A model generated the notes under the pieces. That model was not told the origin of the DNA, ran no database searches, and saw only the letters and a program-made list of their open reading frames with translations. A program made the translations under genes and the position numbers. This document shows, piece after piece, positions 52,643 through 62,077 of a stretch of 64,000 nt of DNA (positions are counted from its first letter, which is position 1; each line of letters opens with the position of its first letter). The DNA comes from Saprospiraceae bacterium (GTDB lineage Bacteria > Bacteroidota > Bacteroidia > Chitinophagales > Saprospiraceae): NCBI GenBank assembly GCA_020630435.1, contig JAHDBJ010000011.1, positions 62,001 through 126,000 of the forward strand, written 5' to 3'.

Positions 52643-53506
52643 TTATAAAAACATATCTAGAATAACTAAAAAACCGAAAATAACACTTGCAATACCATTG
52701 GTTGTGAAAAATGCAATATTGACTTTGCTTAAATCATTGGGCTTTACAAGTAAATGTTGGTAAAACAGTAAAACAATAAATATACAAGCTGCTACCCAAT
52801 GAAGCCATTCAAAAGCAGGATACATTTGAGCTTGATAATATGCTGCAAAGATAATTAATAGCGCACAAATAAAATGTAAAAAACTACTCAATTGTAAAGC
52901 ATTTTTACGACCTAAACGAACAGGAATAGATTTTAAACCTAGTGATTTATCAAAACCCTCATCTTGAAGTGCATAAATTATATCGAAACCTGCCACCCAT
53001 AGTAAAACAACAAAAGCATAGATAAGTGGAACAATAGCAAATTGACCTGTAACTGCCAAATATGCACCAATGGGCGCAAGTGCTAAACCTAAACCTAAGA
53101 TGAAATGGCAGATATACGTAATTCTTTTCGTATAACTGTATCCTAATGTAATTAATAAAGCAATCGGAGAAAGGTAAAAACAAATTGGATTGATAAACCA
53201 AGTTGTAACAATGAGTAATAGACTATTTACAATTACGAATATTAAAGCTGCTCTAGGAGAGATAGTCCCTTTAGGAATTTCTCTTACAGCAGTTCTAGGA
53301 TTTTTAGCATCTATATCCCTATCCAAGTAACGATTAAATGCCATAGCAGCACTTCTTGCAAAAACCATACAGAGTAAGACCAATAGTAACAATCGCCAAT
53401 CAAATTGATAATCACTAGCTAATGTTCCTAAGAAGAACCCCACCATAGCAAATGGTAAAGCAAAAATAGTATGACTAAATTTAATTAGTGATAGGTAGTC
53501 TTTCAT
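52643..53506 (-). CDS. UbiA-family prenyltransferase, MqnP/UbiA-like
   Basis: The start at 53506 (MKDYLSLIKFSHTIFALPFA) fits the family; an ATG at 53551 would add 15 residues. The 287-aa polytopic membrane protein has the prenyl-diphosphate binding motif NRYLDRDIDAKNPRTA (first Asp-rich motif) and a second, DIIYALQDEGFDKSLGLKS. 'RT--REIP-G-is---A' is typical of UbiA/MqnP aromatic prenyltransferases. In bacteria that make menaquinone through futalosine, MqnP attaches the polyprenyl tail. That assignment is by family resemblance, as no other quinone gene is near. Another UbiA-type gene is divergent to it. Confidence 0.85.
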   Translation of the reverse strand: MKDYLSLIKFSHTIFALPFAMVGFFLGTLASDYQFDWRLLLLVLLCMVFARSAAMAFNRYLDRDIDAKNPRTAVREIPKGTISPRAALIFVIVNSLLLIVTTWFINPICFYLSPIALLITLGYSYTKRITYICHFILGLGLALAPIGAYLAVTGQFAIVPLIYAFVVLLWVAGFDIIYALQDEGFDKSLGLKSIPVRLGRKNALQLSSFLHFICALLIIFAAYYQAQMYPAFEWLHWVAACIFIVLLFYQHLLVKPNDLSKVNIAFFTTNGIASVIFGFLVILDMFL

Positions 53507-53597
53507 AAACAAATGCAATGAGATTAAAAAAGCATTATCATTTTTACACAAAGATAAAGATTTCCATTATTTTGCTTTTAGATTTCCAAATAAGTTC

Positions 53598-54524
53598 ATG
53601 AATATAAACGCATTCCTTCAACTCATTCGTTTTCCAAATCTAATTATTGTGGCATTGACACAGTACCTGATGCGGTATTGTATCATAGAGCCAGCACTAA
53701 AAATAGATAATGTTACAGCTAGTTTGGATATTTTTCATTTCTTTTTGTTAGTATTATCAACTGTCTTAATTGCGGCAGGAGGCTATGTTATTAATGATAT
53801 AGCGGACTATGAAATTGATAAAGTTAATAAACCTGATAAACTAATTATCGATAAATATATCAGTATTTCTAGAGCGCAATGGTTATATCATGGTATTAAT
53901 TTACTAGGCTTTTTTATTTCCTTATACTTAGCGTTTTATGTCCAAAATATTCAGTTGGTTTTTATTTATCCTATAGCGGTTGTCTTATTGTGGTTATATT
54001 CTTATTATTTGAAAAAAATGTTGCTGACAGGGAATGTAGTTGTTGCATTGTTTTGTGCATTTGTAGCTGTTATAGTATTATTTGCAGAACGTTTTATTCT
54101 CTATCATTTAAGCGAAACACAAACTTTTACAGTCTTACTATTATTTCTGGGCTATGCAGTATTTGCCTACCTCTCTACAATGTTTAGAGAAATTATTAAG
54201 GATATTGAAGATATACAAGGGGATCACTCTTTTGATTGTGCTACATTACCAATTGTATTAGGAGTGCGATGGGCAAAGATCATAGCCGCAGTCTTTGCAA
54301 TTTCTTTACTACTTTTTCTAGCTTATGCTTCAGTTTGGTTGTTTAAAGTATATGCATACATAGATTTAGGATATATTATAATAGGAATTATATTACCAAT
54401 AGTTTATGCTTTATTTTTATTATATAATGCAAAGGATAAAACCGATTTCCATCGACTGAGCCAACTTGCGAAATATATAATGCTTTCAGGAATCTTATAT
54501 TTGCCAATATATTCCTTTTTGTAA
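53598..54524 (+). CDS. UbiA-family prenyltransferase, GGGP-synthase-like
   Basis: A 308-aa membrane protein with about eight helices. The first Asp-rich motif is GGYVINDIADYEIDKVNKPDK (near residue 60) and the second EIIKDIEDIQGD (near residue 198). This NDxxDxxxDxxNKPdK form is the type annotated in Bacteroidota as geranylgeranylglycerol-phosphate geranylgeranyltransferase-like. The real lipid product in these bacteria is not established. It is divergent from the MqnP/UbiA-like gene, with 91 bp between the starts. Confidence 0.82.
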   Translation: MNINAFLQLIRFPNLIIVALTQYLMRYCIIEPALKIDNVTASLDIFHFFLLVLSTVLIAAGGYVINDIADYEIDKVNKPDKLIIDKYISISRAQWLYHGINLLGFFISLYLAFYVQNIQLVFIYPIAVVLLWLYSYYLKKMLLTGNVVVALFCAFVAVIVLFAERFILYHLSETQTFTVLLLFLGYAVFAYLSTMFREIIKDIEDIQGDHSFDCATLPIVLGVRWAKIIAAVFAISLLLFLAYASVWLFKVYAYIDLGYIIIGIILPIVYALFLLYNAKDKTDFHRLSQLAKYIMLSGILYLPIYSFL

Positions 54525-54612
54525 GATTAAATTATAATTATATTTGTTTAGAATTATTACTAATCTAGCATCAAATCTAATGTTTTTCATTCTATATTAA
54601 TTAATATTATAT

Positions 54613-56673
54613 ATGAGTAAAATTATCAGCATTTTCTTATTGTTTTTTATGGTGTTATGTGCTTACGCACAACCCTTAAATAAGGTGACGCCAGAAAACA
54701 GACTTGAGATTGCAGCAGCGGAACATACTAAAGGTAATTTAGTAGGAGCATTAGAGTTTTATGAGGCTTCATATAAAGAAAGATCGAATAAAGACGTTGC
54801 CTATAAAATCGCTAATTTACATTACCAACTACGAGACTATAATCAGGCTGAAAAATGGTTTGCTAAAGTTTTAAAAAGAGATGAAAAAGGAAAATATCCT
54901 GCCGCTAGATTTGCTTATGCGCGCTCTATTAAAATGAATGGAGATTTTGAACGTGCCTTAGTAGAGTTTAATAAATTTAGAAGTAAAAGTAATAATGATG
55001 TCTTTGCCAAATTATATAGAGCAGAAGTTGATGGCATTAAATTAGCATTAGGCTCTCAACCTGATCCTCTTATTAGAATACAAAATGCAGGTGAAAATTT
55101 GAATGATCGTTCAACTGAATTCTCACCTGTTTATTATAAGGATAATGAAATATATTATGCCGCTATTAACTCGAATAGTAAAATTGTACTCGATGGAACA
55201 GAAGAGGATTATTATGCTAAAATATTTCGTTCTACTAAACAGGCTCATAATTGGTCTAAAGGTGTAGCACTTGACGAAAATATCAATAAACCAGGAGAAC
55301 ATAATGGGAATGTATGTTTTGACAAAGGAGGACAGACTATGTACTTTACCAGAGCTATTTTGGATAATAATAAATTATTGAAGAGCGATATTTATTATAG
55401 TGAATTAATAAATGGACAGTGGTCAAAGGCAAAACAGGTTGAAGGAGTGAATGGCGATTTTATCAATAAGCATCCACATTTGGCGACCTATAATGGCAAA
55501 CAAGTATTGTTTTTTGTATCGGATAGAAAAGGAGGTGTGGGAGGAATGGATTTATATTTTGCAGGGAAATTAGGAAATGGAAAATTTTCAAGTCCTAGAA
55601 GTCTAGGAGATAAAATTAATACAGTAGGAGATGAATTGACACCATCTTTCTATAATGGAAAATTATATTTTAGTTCTACAGGACATATGACTATAGGAGG
55701 GTTAGATGTATTTGAAAGTCAATGGAAAAATAATAATTGGACAACACCACATAATGTCGGAAAACCTATTAATTCGCCTTTAGATGATTTTTATTTTTCT
55801 AAAAATGCAGATGGTACAAAAGGTTTCATTGTTTCCAACCGTCCCAATGAGCGTTCTCTCAAAAGCCCCACGTGCTGCGATGAGATTTATCAATTAACAT
55901 TTAAAGAAAAGAAACCCGAAGTTAAACCACCTAAGCCACCCAAACCTGAACCTTTAGTTTTTTCTGCGGAGGTATTAACGATAGATAGCCAAACAGGTGA
56001 AACTGTTAAAGGAACTACGGTTGCCTTGCTTCAAAAAGAAGGAAATCGCTGGAAAGAAATTGCATCAGAATCTAATACCTTTAGTAATAGTTTTGTATTT
56101 GAACTACAACCTGACAAGGTTTATCAGATTCTAGTGAAAAAAAGTGGATATGAAGATAATCTTGCCTATGTTAGCACGATTGGTAAAAAGAAAAGCGAGA
56201 AAAGTACTCATAAAGTACCACTAAAGAAAGTAATTATTGCGCCACCGCCGCCACCACCAGTAGAAGAGGAAATCGTTTATATTAATCAAGCGATTCAACT
56301 AAATAATATTTATTACGATTATAATGATGATAAAATCTTGTCCGATGCAGAAAAAGATCTAAACGTTATGCTTGACTTGATGGCTCGTTATCCTGATATG
56401 GTGATTGAGCTTTCATCACACACGGATTCAAGGGGAGGAGGGGATTATAATAAAAAACTTTCGCAAAGAAGGGCAAATTCTGCTAGAAATTGGTTAGTAT
56501 CCAGAGGCGTAACATATAATCGAATCAAAGCAATAGGGTATGGTGAGTCTCGATTGAAAAACCAGTGTGCAGATGGTGTGAAATGTACAGACGAAGAACA
56601 TAAAGTTAATCGACGGACAGAGTTCAAGATTATTGCTGGACCAACTTCTATTCGAATACCTAGACGAAGGTAA
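54613..56673 (+). CDS. PorE-like OmpA family protein (TPR, PD40, OmpA)
   Basis: A 686-aa envelope protein with a signal peptide (residues 1-19, ending CAYAQ). TPRs span about 30-150 (ALEFYEASYKERSN, YNQAEKWFAKVLKRD), and PD40/WD-like blades about 170-430 (GNVCFDKGGQTMYFTRA, LFFVSDRKGGVGGMDLYFA, LYFSSTGHMTIGGLDVFES). A carboxypeptidase-regulatory-like fold (about 445-545), a Pro-rich linker and an OmpA-C peptidoglycan-binding domain (about 560-680, LSSHTDSRGGGDYNKKLSQRR, NRRTEFKI) follow. This order and length match PorE, the T9SS component tied to peptidoglycan, but Bacteroidota carry several paralogues. Confidence 0.88.
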   Translation: MSKIISIFLLFFMVLCAYAQPLNKVTPENRLEIAAAEHTKGNLVGALEFYEASYKERSNKDVAYKIANLHYQLRDYNQAEKWFAKVLKRDEKGKYPAARFAYARSIKMNGDFERALVEFNKFRSKSNNDVFAKLYRAEVDGIKLALGSQPDPLIRIQNAGENLNDRSTEFSPVYYKDNEIYYAAINSNSKIVLDGTEEDYYAKIFRSTKQAHNWSKGVALDENINKPGEHNGNVCFDKGGQTMYFTRAILDNNKLLKSDIYYSELINGQWSKAKQVEGVNGDFINKHPHLATYNGKQVLFFVSDRKGGVGGMDLYFAGKLGNGKFSSPRSLGDKINTVGDELTPSFYNGKLYFSSTGHMTIGGLDVFESQWKNNNWTTPHNVGKPINSPLDDFYFSKNADGTKGFIVSNRPNERSLKSPTCCDEIYQLTFKEKKPEVKPPKPPKPEPLVFSAEVLTIDSQTGETVKGTTVALLQKEGNRWKEIASESNTFSNSFVFELQPDKVYQILVKKSGYEDNLAYVSTIGKKKSEKSTHKVPLKKVIIAPPPPPPVEEEIVYINQAIQLNNIYYDYNDDKILSDAEKDLNVMLDLMARYPDMVIELSSHTDSRGGGDYNKKLSQRRANSARNWLVSRGVTYNRIKAIGYGESRLKNQCADGVKCTDEEHKVNRRTEFKIIAGPTSIRIPRRR

Positions 56674-56699
56674 AAAATACACTAATCAAAAACTAAAAC

Positions 56700-57260
56700 A
56701 TGCTTAAATTTTCTTTCTCTCCTTTTCCTTTTTTAAATACAGAAAGACTTAACCTCCGGCCACTTTCTATGGCAGATGCTAAGGAAGTTTTGGAAATCCG
56801 TTCTAATGAAAGGGTAATGAAATATATCGATCGTCCTAGAGCCAGAAATATAGAAGATGCAATCAATCATATTAATATGGTTGAAGATTCAATTGCGAAT
56901 AATAAAGCCATTAACTGGGCCATTGCCATAAAAGGAAGTGCTTCTTTGATAGGAACAATTGGATACTATCGTATGAAACCAGAACATCATAGGGCAGAAG
57001 TAGGATATGTTTTGCATCCTGATTATCATGGTAAGGGAATTATGAGTGAAGCTATAAGAGCCGTATTAGCTTATGGTTTTCAAAAAATGAAACTACATTC
57101 GATTGAAGCAGTTGTTAGTCCTAATAATGAAAAATCAATCGCTGTTTTAGAAAAACATCAATTTATACAAGAAGGATTATTTAAAGAGAATTTCTATTTT
57201 CAAGGAAGTTTCTTAGATAGTGCGGTTTATTCATTACTAAGATCTCAGACAGATTATTAG
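56700..57260 (+). CDS. GNAT family N-acetyltransferase (RimJ/RimL-type)
   Basis: A 186-aa cytoplasmic acetyltransferase using acetyl-CoA. It shows the RimJ/RimL pattern: FLNTERLNLRPLSMADAKEV at the start, the substrate strand GTIGYYRMKPEHHRAEVGYVL, the CoA-binding motif A HPDYHGKGIMSEAIRAVLAYGF (Q/R-x-x-G-x-G form as YHGKGI), and motif B AVVSPNNEKSIAVLEKHQF. It may acetylate a ribosomal protein N-terminus or a small amine; the substrate is not defined. It is followed after 20 nt by the CPBP gene. Confidence 0.88.
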   Translation: MLKFSFSPFPFLNTERLNLRPLSMADAKEVLEIRSNERVMKYIDRPRARNIEDAINHINMVEDSIANNKAINWAIAIKGSASLIGTIGYYRMKPEHHRAEVGYVLHPDYHGKGIMSEAIRAVLAYGFQKMKLHSIEAVVSPNNEKSIAVLEKHQFIQEGLFKENFYFQGSFLDSAVYSLLRSQTDY

Positions 57261-57280
57261 AAAATCTATAAAATGATTAT

Positions 57281-58243
57281 ATGTTCTTTCAAAAGGCTTT
57301 AAGAGCGGATAATGACTGGTGGAGATATGTGATTTTATCCTTAGTATTATATATGGCGGTTAATTTGTCTTTTATCTTTATCGTCACTATCATCAGTTAT
57401 TTAGCCTATCAAAATGGTCTCGATACAGAAAGCTCCGAGTTTTCAGATATGCTGTATGCTTTTGATTTTCAAAGCATGGGAATTGATCCTGATCTAGGAC
57501 TCTTATTTATGCTGTTTCCTTTTTTTATAGGGTTCTTTATTTTAGCTTTATTATTACCAGTACTGCATTTTCGATTTATTAAATCTCTCGTAAGAAGTTT
57601 TGATAGAATAAATTGGAAAAAAATTGCCTTTTCTGCGACAATATGGTTTGGATTAACCTTGATTTTTGAATCAATGATCTATTTATATAATCCTAATAAT
57701 TATATTTGGACCTTCGATTTAAATTCATTTATACTCCTATTACTAATTTCTATATTTATCTTACCTTTTCAAACAAGTTTGGAAGAGTTATTCTTTAGAG
57801 GATATTTAATGCAAGGAATAGGTGTTTTATCAAGAAATCGTTGGTTACCCCTGATTATAACCTCGGTCATTTTTGGATTGATGCATAGCTCAAATCCAGA
57901 AGTAGCAAAGTTTGGAGCTGGATACATGATGACCTATTATATAGGAATGGGATTTTTCCTAGGTATCATTACTTTATTAGATGATGGGCTAGAATTGGCA
58001 TTGGGTGTACATTATGCCAATAATTTTTTTGGAGCAACGATGATAACTTTTTCTGGTTCAGCTCTTCAAACAACCACTATCCTCCGACAAAAAGTGTTAA
58101 ATATTGAATTTTTACTTATTATATGGTTAATTGTTACAGTTATTGCTTTGTTTATTTTTATAAAAAAATATAAATTGAATGACCTTACAAAACTGTATAA
58201 AACAGTAGAAAAGATAGATATCTACACAGAAGAACCCTCATGA
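57281..58243 (+). CDS. CPBP family intramembrane metalloprotease
   Basis: A 320-aa membrane protein with about eight helices. Its conserved motifs are SLEELFFRGYLMQGIG (EExxxR, motif 1), VIFGLMHSSNP (motif 2 His) and ALGVHYANNFFGA (motif 3, HxxxN). These are the residues of CAAX-protease/bacteriocin-processing (Abi, PF02517) enzymes related to Rce1. Members process prenylated proteins or peptides or act in immunity to bacteriocins. No bacteriocin or prenylation target is seen near. It lies in a run with the GNAT gene upstream and the M1 peptidase gene downstream. Confidence 0.9.
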   Translation: MFFQKALRADNDWWRYVILSLVLYMAVNLSFIFIVTIISYLAYQNGLDTESSEFSDMLYAFDFQSMGIDPDLGLLFMLFPFFIGFFILALLLPVLHFRFIKSLVRSFDRINWKKIAFSATIWFGLTLIFESMIYLYNPNNYIWTFDLNSFILLLLISIFILPFQTSLEELFFRGYLMQGIGVLSRNRWLPLIITSVIFGLMHSSNPEVAKFGAGYMMTYYIGMGFFLGIITLLDDGLELALGVHYANNFFGATMITFSGSALQTTTILRQKVLNIEFLLIIWLIVTVIALFIFIKKYKLNDLTKLYKTVEKIDIYTEEPS

Positions 58244-58294
58244 AATCCTTTCGTTACTATAGAAAACTATTATTCTAAAATCAAATTATATATA

Positions 58295-60151
58295 ATGATG
58301 AAGCAATTAATTATTCTTTTTTTATGCTTGTGTGTGAGCCTGTTTGCTACAGCACAAACGAGTGATCGTTGGCAACAAAGGGCAGAGTATAAAATGGACA
58401 TTGATTTTGACGTTAAAAAACACCAATTTACAGGAAAGCAAAGCATCAAATATTATAATAATTCTAATGATGCCCTAAATAGAGTATTCTATCATTTATA
58501 TTTTAATGCTTTTCAGCCAGGTAGTATGATGGATGTACGTTCTAGAACCATCAAAGATGCGGATAGAAGAGTAGGAGGGCGTATTGCAAAATTGCAACCT
58601 AATGAAATAGGATACCACAAAATTAAATCCCTTACGCAAAACGGTAAACCTGTTAAATATGAGGTTGTAGGGACAATTCTAGAAGTCGAATTGAATGAAA
58701 AAATTACACCAAATTCTACAGCGACATTCGACATGGAATTTGAAAGCCAAGTACCCTTACAAATTCGACGCTCAGGAAGAATGAGTAAAGAAGGTATAGA
58801 TTATTCCATGACACAATGGTTTCCTAAAATGTGTGAATACGATTATCAAGGCTGGCACGCTAACCCATATGTAGGAAGAGAATTCCACGGAGTTTGGGGC
58901 GATTTTGATGTAACCATTAATATAGATAAGAACTATATTCTAGGAGGTAGTGGTGTATTAGTAAATGCAGATGAAATCGGTTATGGTTATTCTGATAAAG
59001 TAGATGAACCTACAACAAAAGGAGAGAAAGCGGCTTGGCATTTTGTAGCGGAAAAAGTACATGACTTTGCGTGGGCTGCTGACCCCGATTATACGCATAC
59101 TAAAGTCAAAACACCAGATGGATTTGACCTTCATTTTTTATATCAAAAAAATGAAAAAACAGAAGATGTTTGGGCAAAACTACCAGAAACGATGGTAACA
59201 TCATATGAATATATTAAATCTCACTATGGCGAATATCCATATCCACAGTATACCTTTATACAAGGAGGTGATGGAGGAATGGAATATCCAATGATTACAT
59301 TAATTACAGGGCACCGGAGTTTTGGAAGTTTGGTAGGGGTATCCGTCCACGAATGGATGCATACATGGTATCAGATGTTGATGGCAACCAATGAAAGTTT
59401 GTATGCTTGGATGGATGAAGGTTTTACAAGTTATGGTTCTGCAGAGGTCATGAATTATTTGGTTGAAAAAGGAAAACTCAATGGCGAAGCAACAGATAAT
59501 CCACATAAACGTTCTGTAGCAGGATATGCAAGATTTTCTCAGTCAGGAGCGGAAGAACCGCTTTCAACACACGCTGATCACTTTATGACCAACCAAGCCT
59601 ATGGTGTTGGTTCTTATGTGAAAGGAGCGGTCTTTCTTAGACAGTTGCATTATATTGTAGGAGAAAAAGCCTTCGATAAAGCAATGCTTGATTACTATGA
59701 CAAATGGAAATTTAGACATCCAAATCCAAATGATTTTATTCGAGTCGTAGAGAAAGCGGCAGATATGGAATTGGATTGGTTTAAAGAATATTTCGTAAAT
59801 ACAACACATACTGCTGACTATGCTGTGAAAACAGTAGAAAAAGAGGGACGGAAAACCATAAAAATAAAATTAGAGAAAATTGGTGTAATGCCGATGCCCT
59901 TAGATGTAGTAGTAACAGATAAAAAAGGAAATAAAACCACATACAATATTCCACTTAGAATCATGCGAGGAGAAAAGAAAAATGATATAGGAGGCAAATA
60001 TGAAGTCAAAGAGGATTGGCCTTGGACACATCCAGATTATGAACTCGTAGTTGATGGTAAACTCAAAAATATTGTAAAAGTTGAAATCGATCCTTCTGAA
60101 CGATTAGCTGATGTGAATCGAGATAACAATAACTGGGAGAAAGTGGATTAA
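58295..60151 (+). CDS. M1 family metallopeptidase (secreted aminopeptidase-like)
   Basis: A 618-aa protein with a signal peptide (residues 1-21, ending FATAQ). The M1 N-terminal beta domain is followed by the catalytic domain. The substrate-amine motif is present as GGDGGMEYPMITLITG (GxMEN variant), and zinc ligands lie in GVSVHEWMHTWYQ (HExxH) with the third ligand Glu in WMDEGFTSYGSAEV. A conserved late Tyr region (MTNQAYGVGSYVKGAVFL) supports activity. It lacks a T9SS tail, so it is periplasmic or outer-membrane associated. It probably trims N-terminal residues from imported peptides. A strong terminator follows at 60204-60242. Confidence 0.92.
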   Translation: MMKQLIILFLCLCVSLFATAQTSDRWQQRAEYKMDIDFDVKKHQFTGKQSIKYYNNSNDALNRVFYHLYFNAFQPGSMMDVRSRTIKDADRRVGGRIAKLQPNEIGYHKIKSLTQNGKPVKYEVVGTILEVELNEKITPNSTATFDMEFESQVPLQIRRSGRMSKEGIDYSMTQWFPKMCEYDYQGWHANPYVGREFHGVWGDFDVTINIDKNYILGGSGVLVNADEIGYGYSDKVDEPTTKGEKAAWHFVAEKVHDFAWAADPDYTHTKVKTPDGFDLHFLYQKNEKTEDVWAKLPETMVTSYEYIKSHYGEYPYPQYTFIQGGDGGMEYPMITLITGHRSFGSLVGVSVHEWMHTWYQMLMATNESLYAWMDEGFTSYGSAEVMNYLVEKGKLNGEATDNPHKRSVAGYARFSQSGAEEPLSTHADHFMTNQAYGVGSYVKGAVFLRQLHYIVGEKAFDKAMLDYYDKWKFRHPNPNDFIRVVEKAADMELDWFKEYFVNTTHTADYAVKTVEKEGRKTIKIKLEKIGVMPMPLDVVVTDKKGNKTTYNIPLRIMRGEKKNDIGGKYEVKEDWPWTHPDYELVVDGKLKNIVKVEIDPSERLADVNRDNNNWEKVD

Positions 60152-60203
60152 TCTGAATGTAGATATATTCTTTAAAATCTACATATATCACTCAAATACA
60201 TTG

Positions 60204-60242
60204 AAATGCCGTAGAAAAATATGTTTTTCTACGGCATTTTTT
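60204..60242 (+). terminator. Strong intrinsic terminator after the M1 peptidase gene
   Basis: AAATGCCGTAGAAAAA (60204-60219) pairs perfectly with its complement at 60224-60239 across a 4-nt loop, with a T run. Confidence 0.9.
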
Positions 60243-60258
60243 ATAAATGTTAATATTT

Positions 60259-60266
60259 TATTTTTG
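60259..60266 (+). promoter_or_regulatory. -7 promoter box (TATTTTTG) for the DUF2141 gene
   Basis: Exact TAnnTTTG match, about 70 bp before the DUF2141 start; it lies in T-rich DNA, so chance is possible. Confidence 0.35.
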
Positions 60267-60335
60267 TGACAGGGCAATAATTTGTATTTTTAAAAGTTTT
60301 AGAGAATAGACTTTACCAATTCAAACCTTAAAATT

Positions 60336-60758
60336 ATGAAACTGTTGAGTTTTATTTATGCCCTATTTCTGCTTACATTTCCTAGTAATGAATACTATGA
60401 TATTGTTGTGGATGTTGAAAATCTTTCACCAATAGAGGGTAATATTCAAATTGGATTGTATGAAGGAGAAGAAGGATTCATGTATAAGGAAAATACGTAC
60501 TCCAATACAATTGTAACCGTGACAGGCGAAAAAACTTCATACCGACTTGAAAAAATTCCTAAAGGGTCATATGCAATTTGTGTCTTTCACGATGCCAATA
60601 AAAATGGTTATCTCGACAAAAATGTTATTGGTATTCCTAAAGAAGGTTTTGGCTTTTCCAACAATCCAGGTTGTCGCTTTGGCCCTCCTAAATACAAACA
60701 TTGCCAATTTGAACTGAATAGAAATATATCCTTAACCATAAAAATGAAAAACCTTTGA
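60336..60758 (+). CDS. DUF2141 domain secreted protein
   Basis: A 140-aa protein with a signal-like hydrophobic N-terminus (residues 1-16) and a single DUF2141 beta-sandwich. Its features are VDVENLSPIEGNIQIGLYEG, RLEKIPKGSYAICVFHDANKNG, YLDKNVIGIPKEGFGFSNNP, GPPKYKHCQFEL. The 'i--G-yai-v-hD-N-NG-lD-n--G-P-EgyGfSn' pattern is diagnostic. The family is common in Bacteroidota and Proteobacteria; function unknown. Confidence 0.93.
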   Translation: MKLLSFIYALFLLTFPSNEYYDIVVDVENLSPIEGNIQIGLYEGEEGFMYKENTYSNTIVTVTGEKTSYRLEKIPKGSYAICVFHDANKNGYLDKNVIGIPKEGFGFSNNPGCRFGPPKYKHCQFELNRNISLTIKMKNL

Positions 60759-60773
60759 GGTAGAAAATTTCTT

Positions 60774-61436
60774 TTAGAAAGAGTTCGTTGGTTTTTGTAA
60801 TAATGTAGACTTTTTCTTACCCAAACGGTATTTTATACCCAGTTTAAAATTACCAAAAGCCCGCCCGCTATAGTCATCAAAATTAATCTTCTTATCTTTA
60901 ATTAGAACCTCATAGGATAGCATATTAAGACTTAATTCAAAAGATAGACGATCATTCCAATGGTAATTCATACCAAAAGTGCTATGAGCTTGCAAAAGGT
61001 TTCTATCTGGAAGACCAATGTCAACTAGTGGATCTAATCTTGTGACTTTATTCCACTCTTTCCAATAACCTATACCTATTTCTGTAAAGAATTTTAGTTT
61101 TTCTCTTTTCCCAAAGTAACTTCTAAAGGCAAGTTCTCCTCCTAAGCCATGGATATTGTAGCTATAGCTAGATAAGCTTTTATGACCAAAATTGTAATTG
61201 AGTTTGGCCAATAAGGAAGAGCGTTTTGATAAAAAGTATTCTCCACTCAAATTTGTTGGGATTTGATAAGCAGTTTTTGAGGAACGCCCATATCCAAAGT
61301 CAAACCCTAAACGAATATCTCCCTTTTTAAATTGATTTAAACTAATACCTACACTATCATCTTTTTGCTCAGTTTGTGCTTGAATACCAACACAAAAACA
61401 TAGTAATAAGCCGAGTACCGAAATAAATTTGTTCAT
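60774..61436 (-). CDS. Outer-membrane beta-barrel protein
   Basis: A 220-aa protein with a signal peptide (residues 1-20, ending VGIQAQ) and about eight predicted amphipathic strands (DIRLGFDFGYGRS, SLLAKLNYNFGHKSL, LKFFTEIGIGYWKEW, FGNFKLGIKYRLGKKK). The size matches small OmpW/OmpX-type 8-strand barrels found widely in Bacteroidota. No specific function can be assigned. It is convergent with the DUF2141 gene, with only 15 bp between them. Confidence 0.75.
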   Translation of the reverse strand: MNKFISVLGLLLCFCVGIQAQTEQKDDSVGISLNQFKKGDIRLGFDFGYGRSSKTAYQIPTNLSGEYFLSKRSSLLAKLNYNFGHKSLSSYSYNIHGLGGELAFRSYFGKREKLKFFTEIGIGYWKEWNKVTRLDPLVDIGLPDRNLLQAHSTFGMNYHWNDRLSFELSLNMLSYEVLIKDKKINFDDYSGRAFGNFKLGIKYRLGKKKSTLLQKPTNSF

Positions 61437-61582
61437 TATTGATAAATTTATTTTTTGTTTAATTTTCGTTTAAAAATATCAATAGCGAAACGGCAGACTT
61501 GCCTTTTGTGTCTATTTATGGATAAGTTTTTAACATTTTCTTAAGGAAACATTCAAATCCTTTTTGCTGAAAAATTAAAAGG

Positions 61583-61617
61583 AAAACCTAGAATTATCTC
61601 AAATAATTCTAGGTTTT
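61583..61617 (-). terminator. Terminator hairpin after the FG-GAP remnant
   Basis: AAAACCTAGAATTAT (61583-61597) pairs perfectly with its complement at 61603-61617 across a 5-nt loop. It probably ended the original minus-strand gene now decayed at 61639-61860. Confidence 0.75.
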
Positions 61618-61638
61618 AAAAACGCTATTTTCCAAGTC

Positions 61639-61860
61639 TTAAAGTCGCAGCGTTTGCGTTATGAAAACATCATCATGTCCATCACCATCCATATCTGCAA
61701 ATTGCCAAATTCCGACCTGATTTCCTATAGCTACAAGTTGCCATGCTTCCGTTCCACTTATAAGAGACTCTCCACGAACTTTCAGTACCATAAAAAATAT
61801 CATCTTTCTCATCACCATTAAAATCCCCGACATGAAGATAAGCTGTTCTAATCTTAGAAT
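61639..61860 (-). pseudogene. Frameshifted 3' remnant of an FG-GAP/VCBS-repeat protein gene
   Basis: In one frame the sequence ends TEAWQLVAIGNQ, IWQFADMDGDGHDDVFITQ and a stop at 61639. Upstream, in another frame, it reads VGDFNGDEKDDIFYG and SSWRVSYKWNG. The two halves are consecutive FG-GAP repeats (calcium-binding D-x-[DN]-GDG-x-DD loops) divided by a frameshift near 61750. No start or signal peptide remains, and the gene body is missing upstream. Its terminator hairpin survives at 61583-61617. It resembles the N-terminal repeats of the RHS protein at the start of the window. Confidence 0.65.
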
Positions 61861-62077
61861 ATAGACTTATTCTGTAATTTCAATGTTGTTGAGTATTTGG
61901 GGGATTTGACTTAGTATTTGAGATTAAATAAAATGAAAAGAAAAATAATGACAACTATAATATGAACGAAATGGCATGATAGAAATAATTCTTTCCCTGT
62001 ATTTTTTAAGATTATATCATCATAGTAATTTCCATTTGACCCTAACATAAAATAAAAATAAACAGATGAAATATTAA

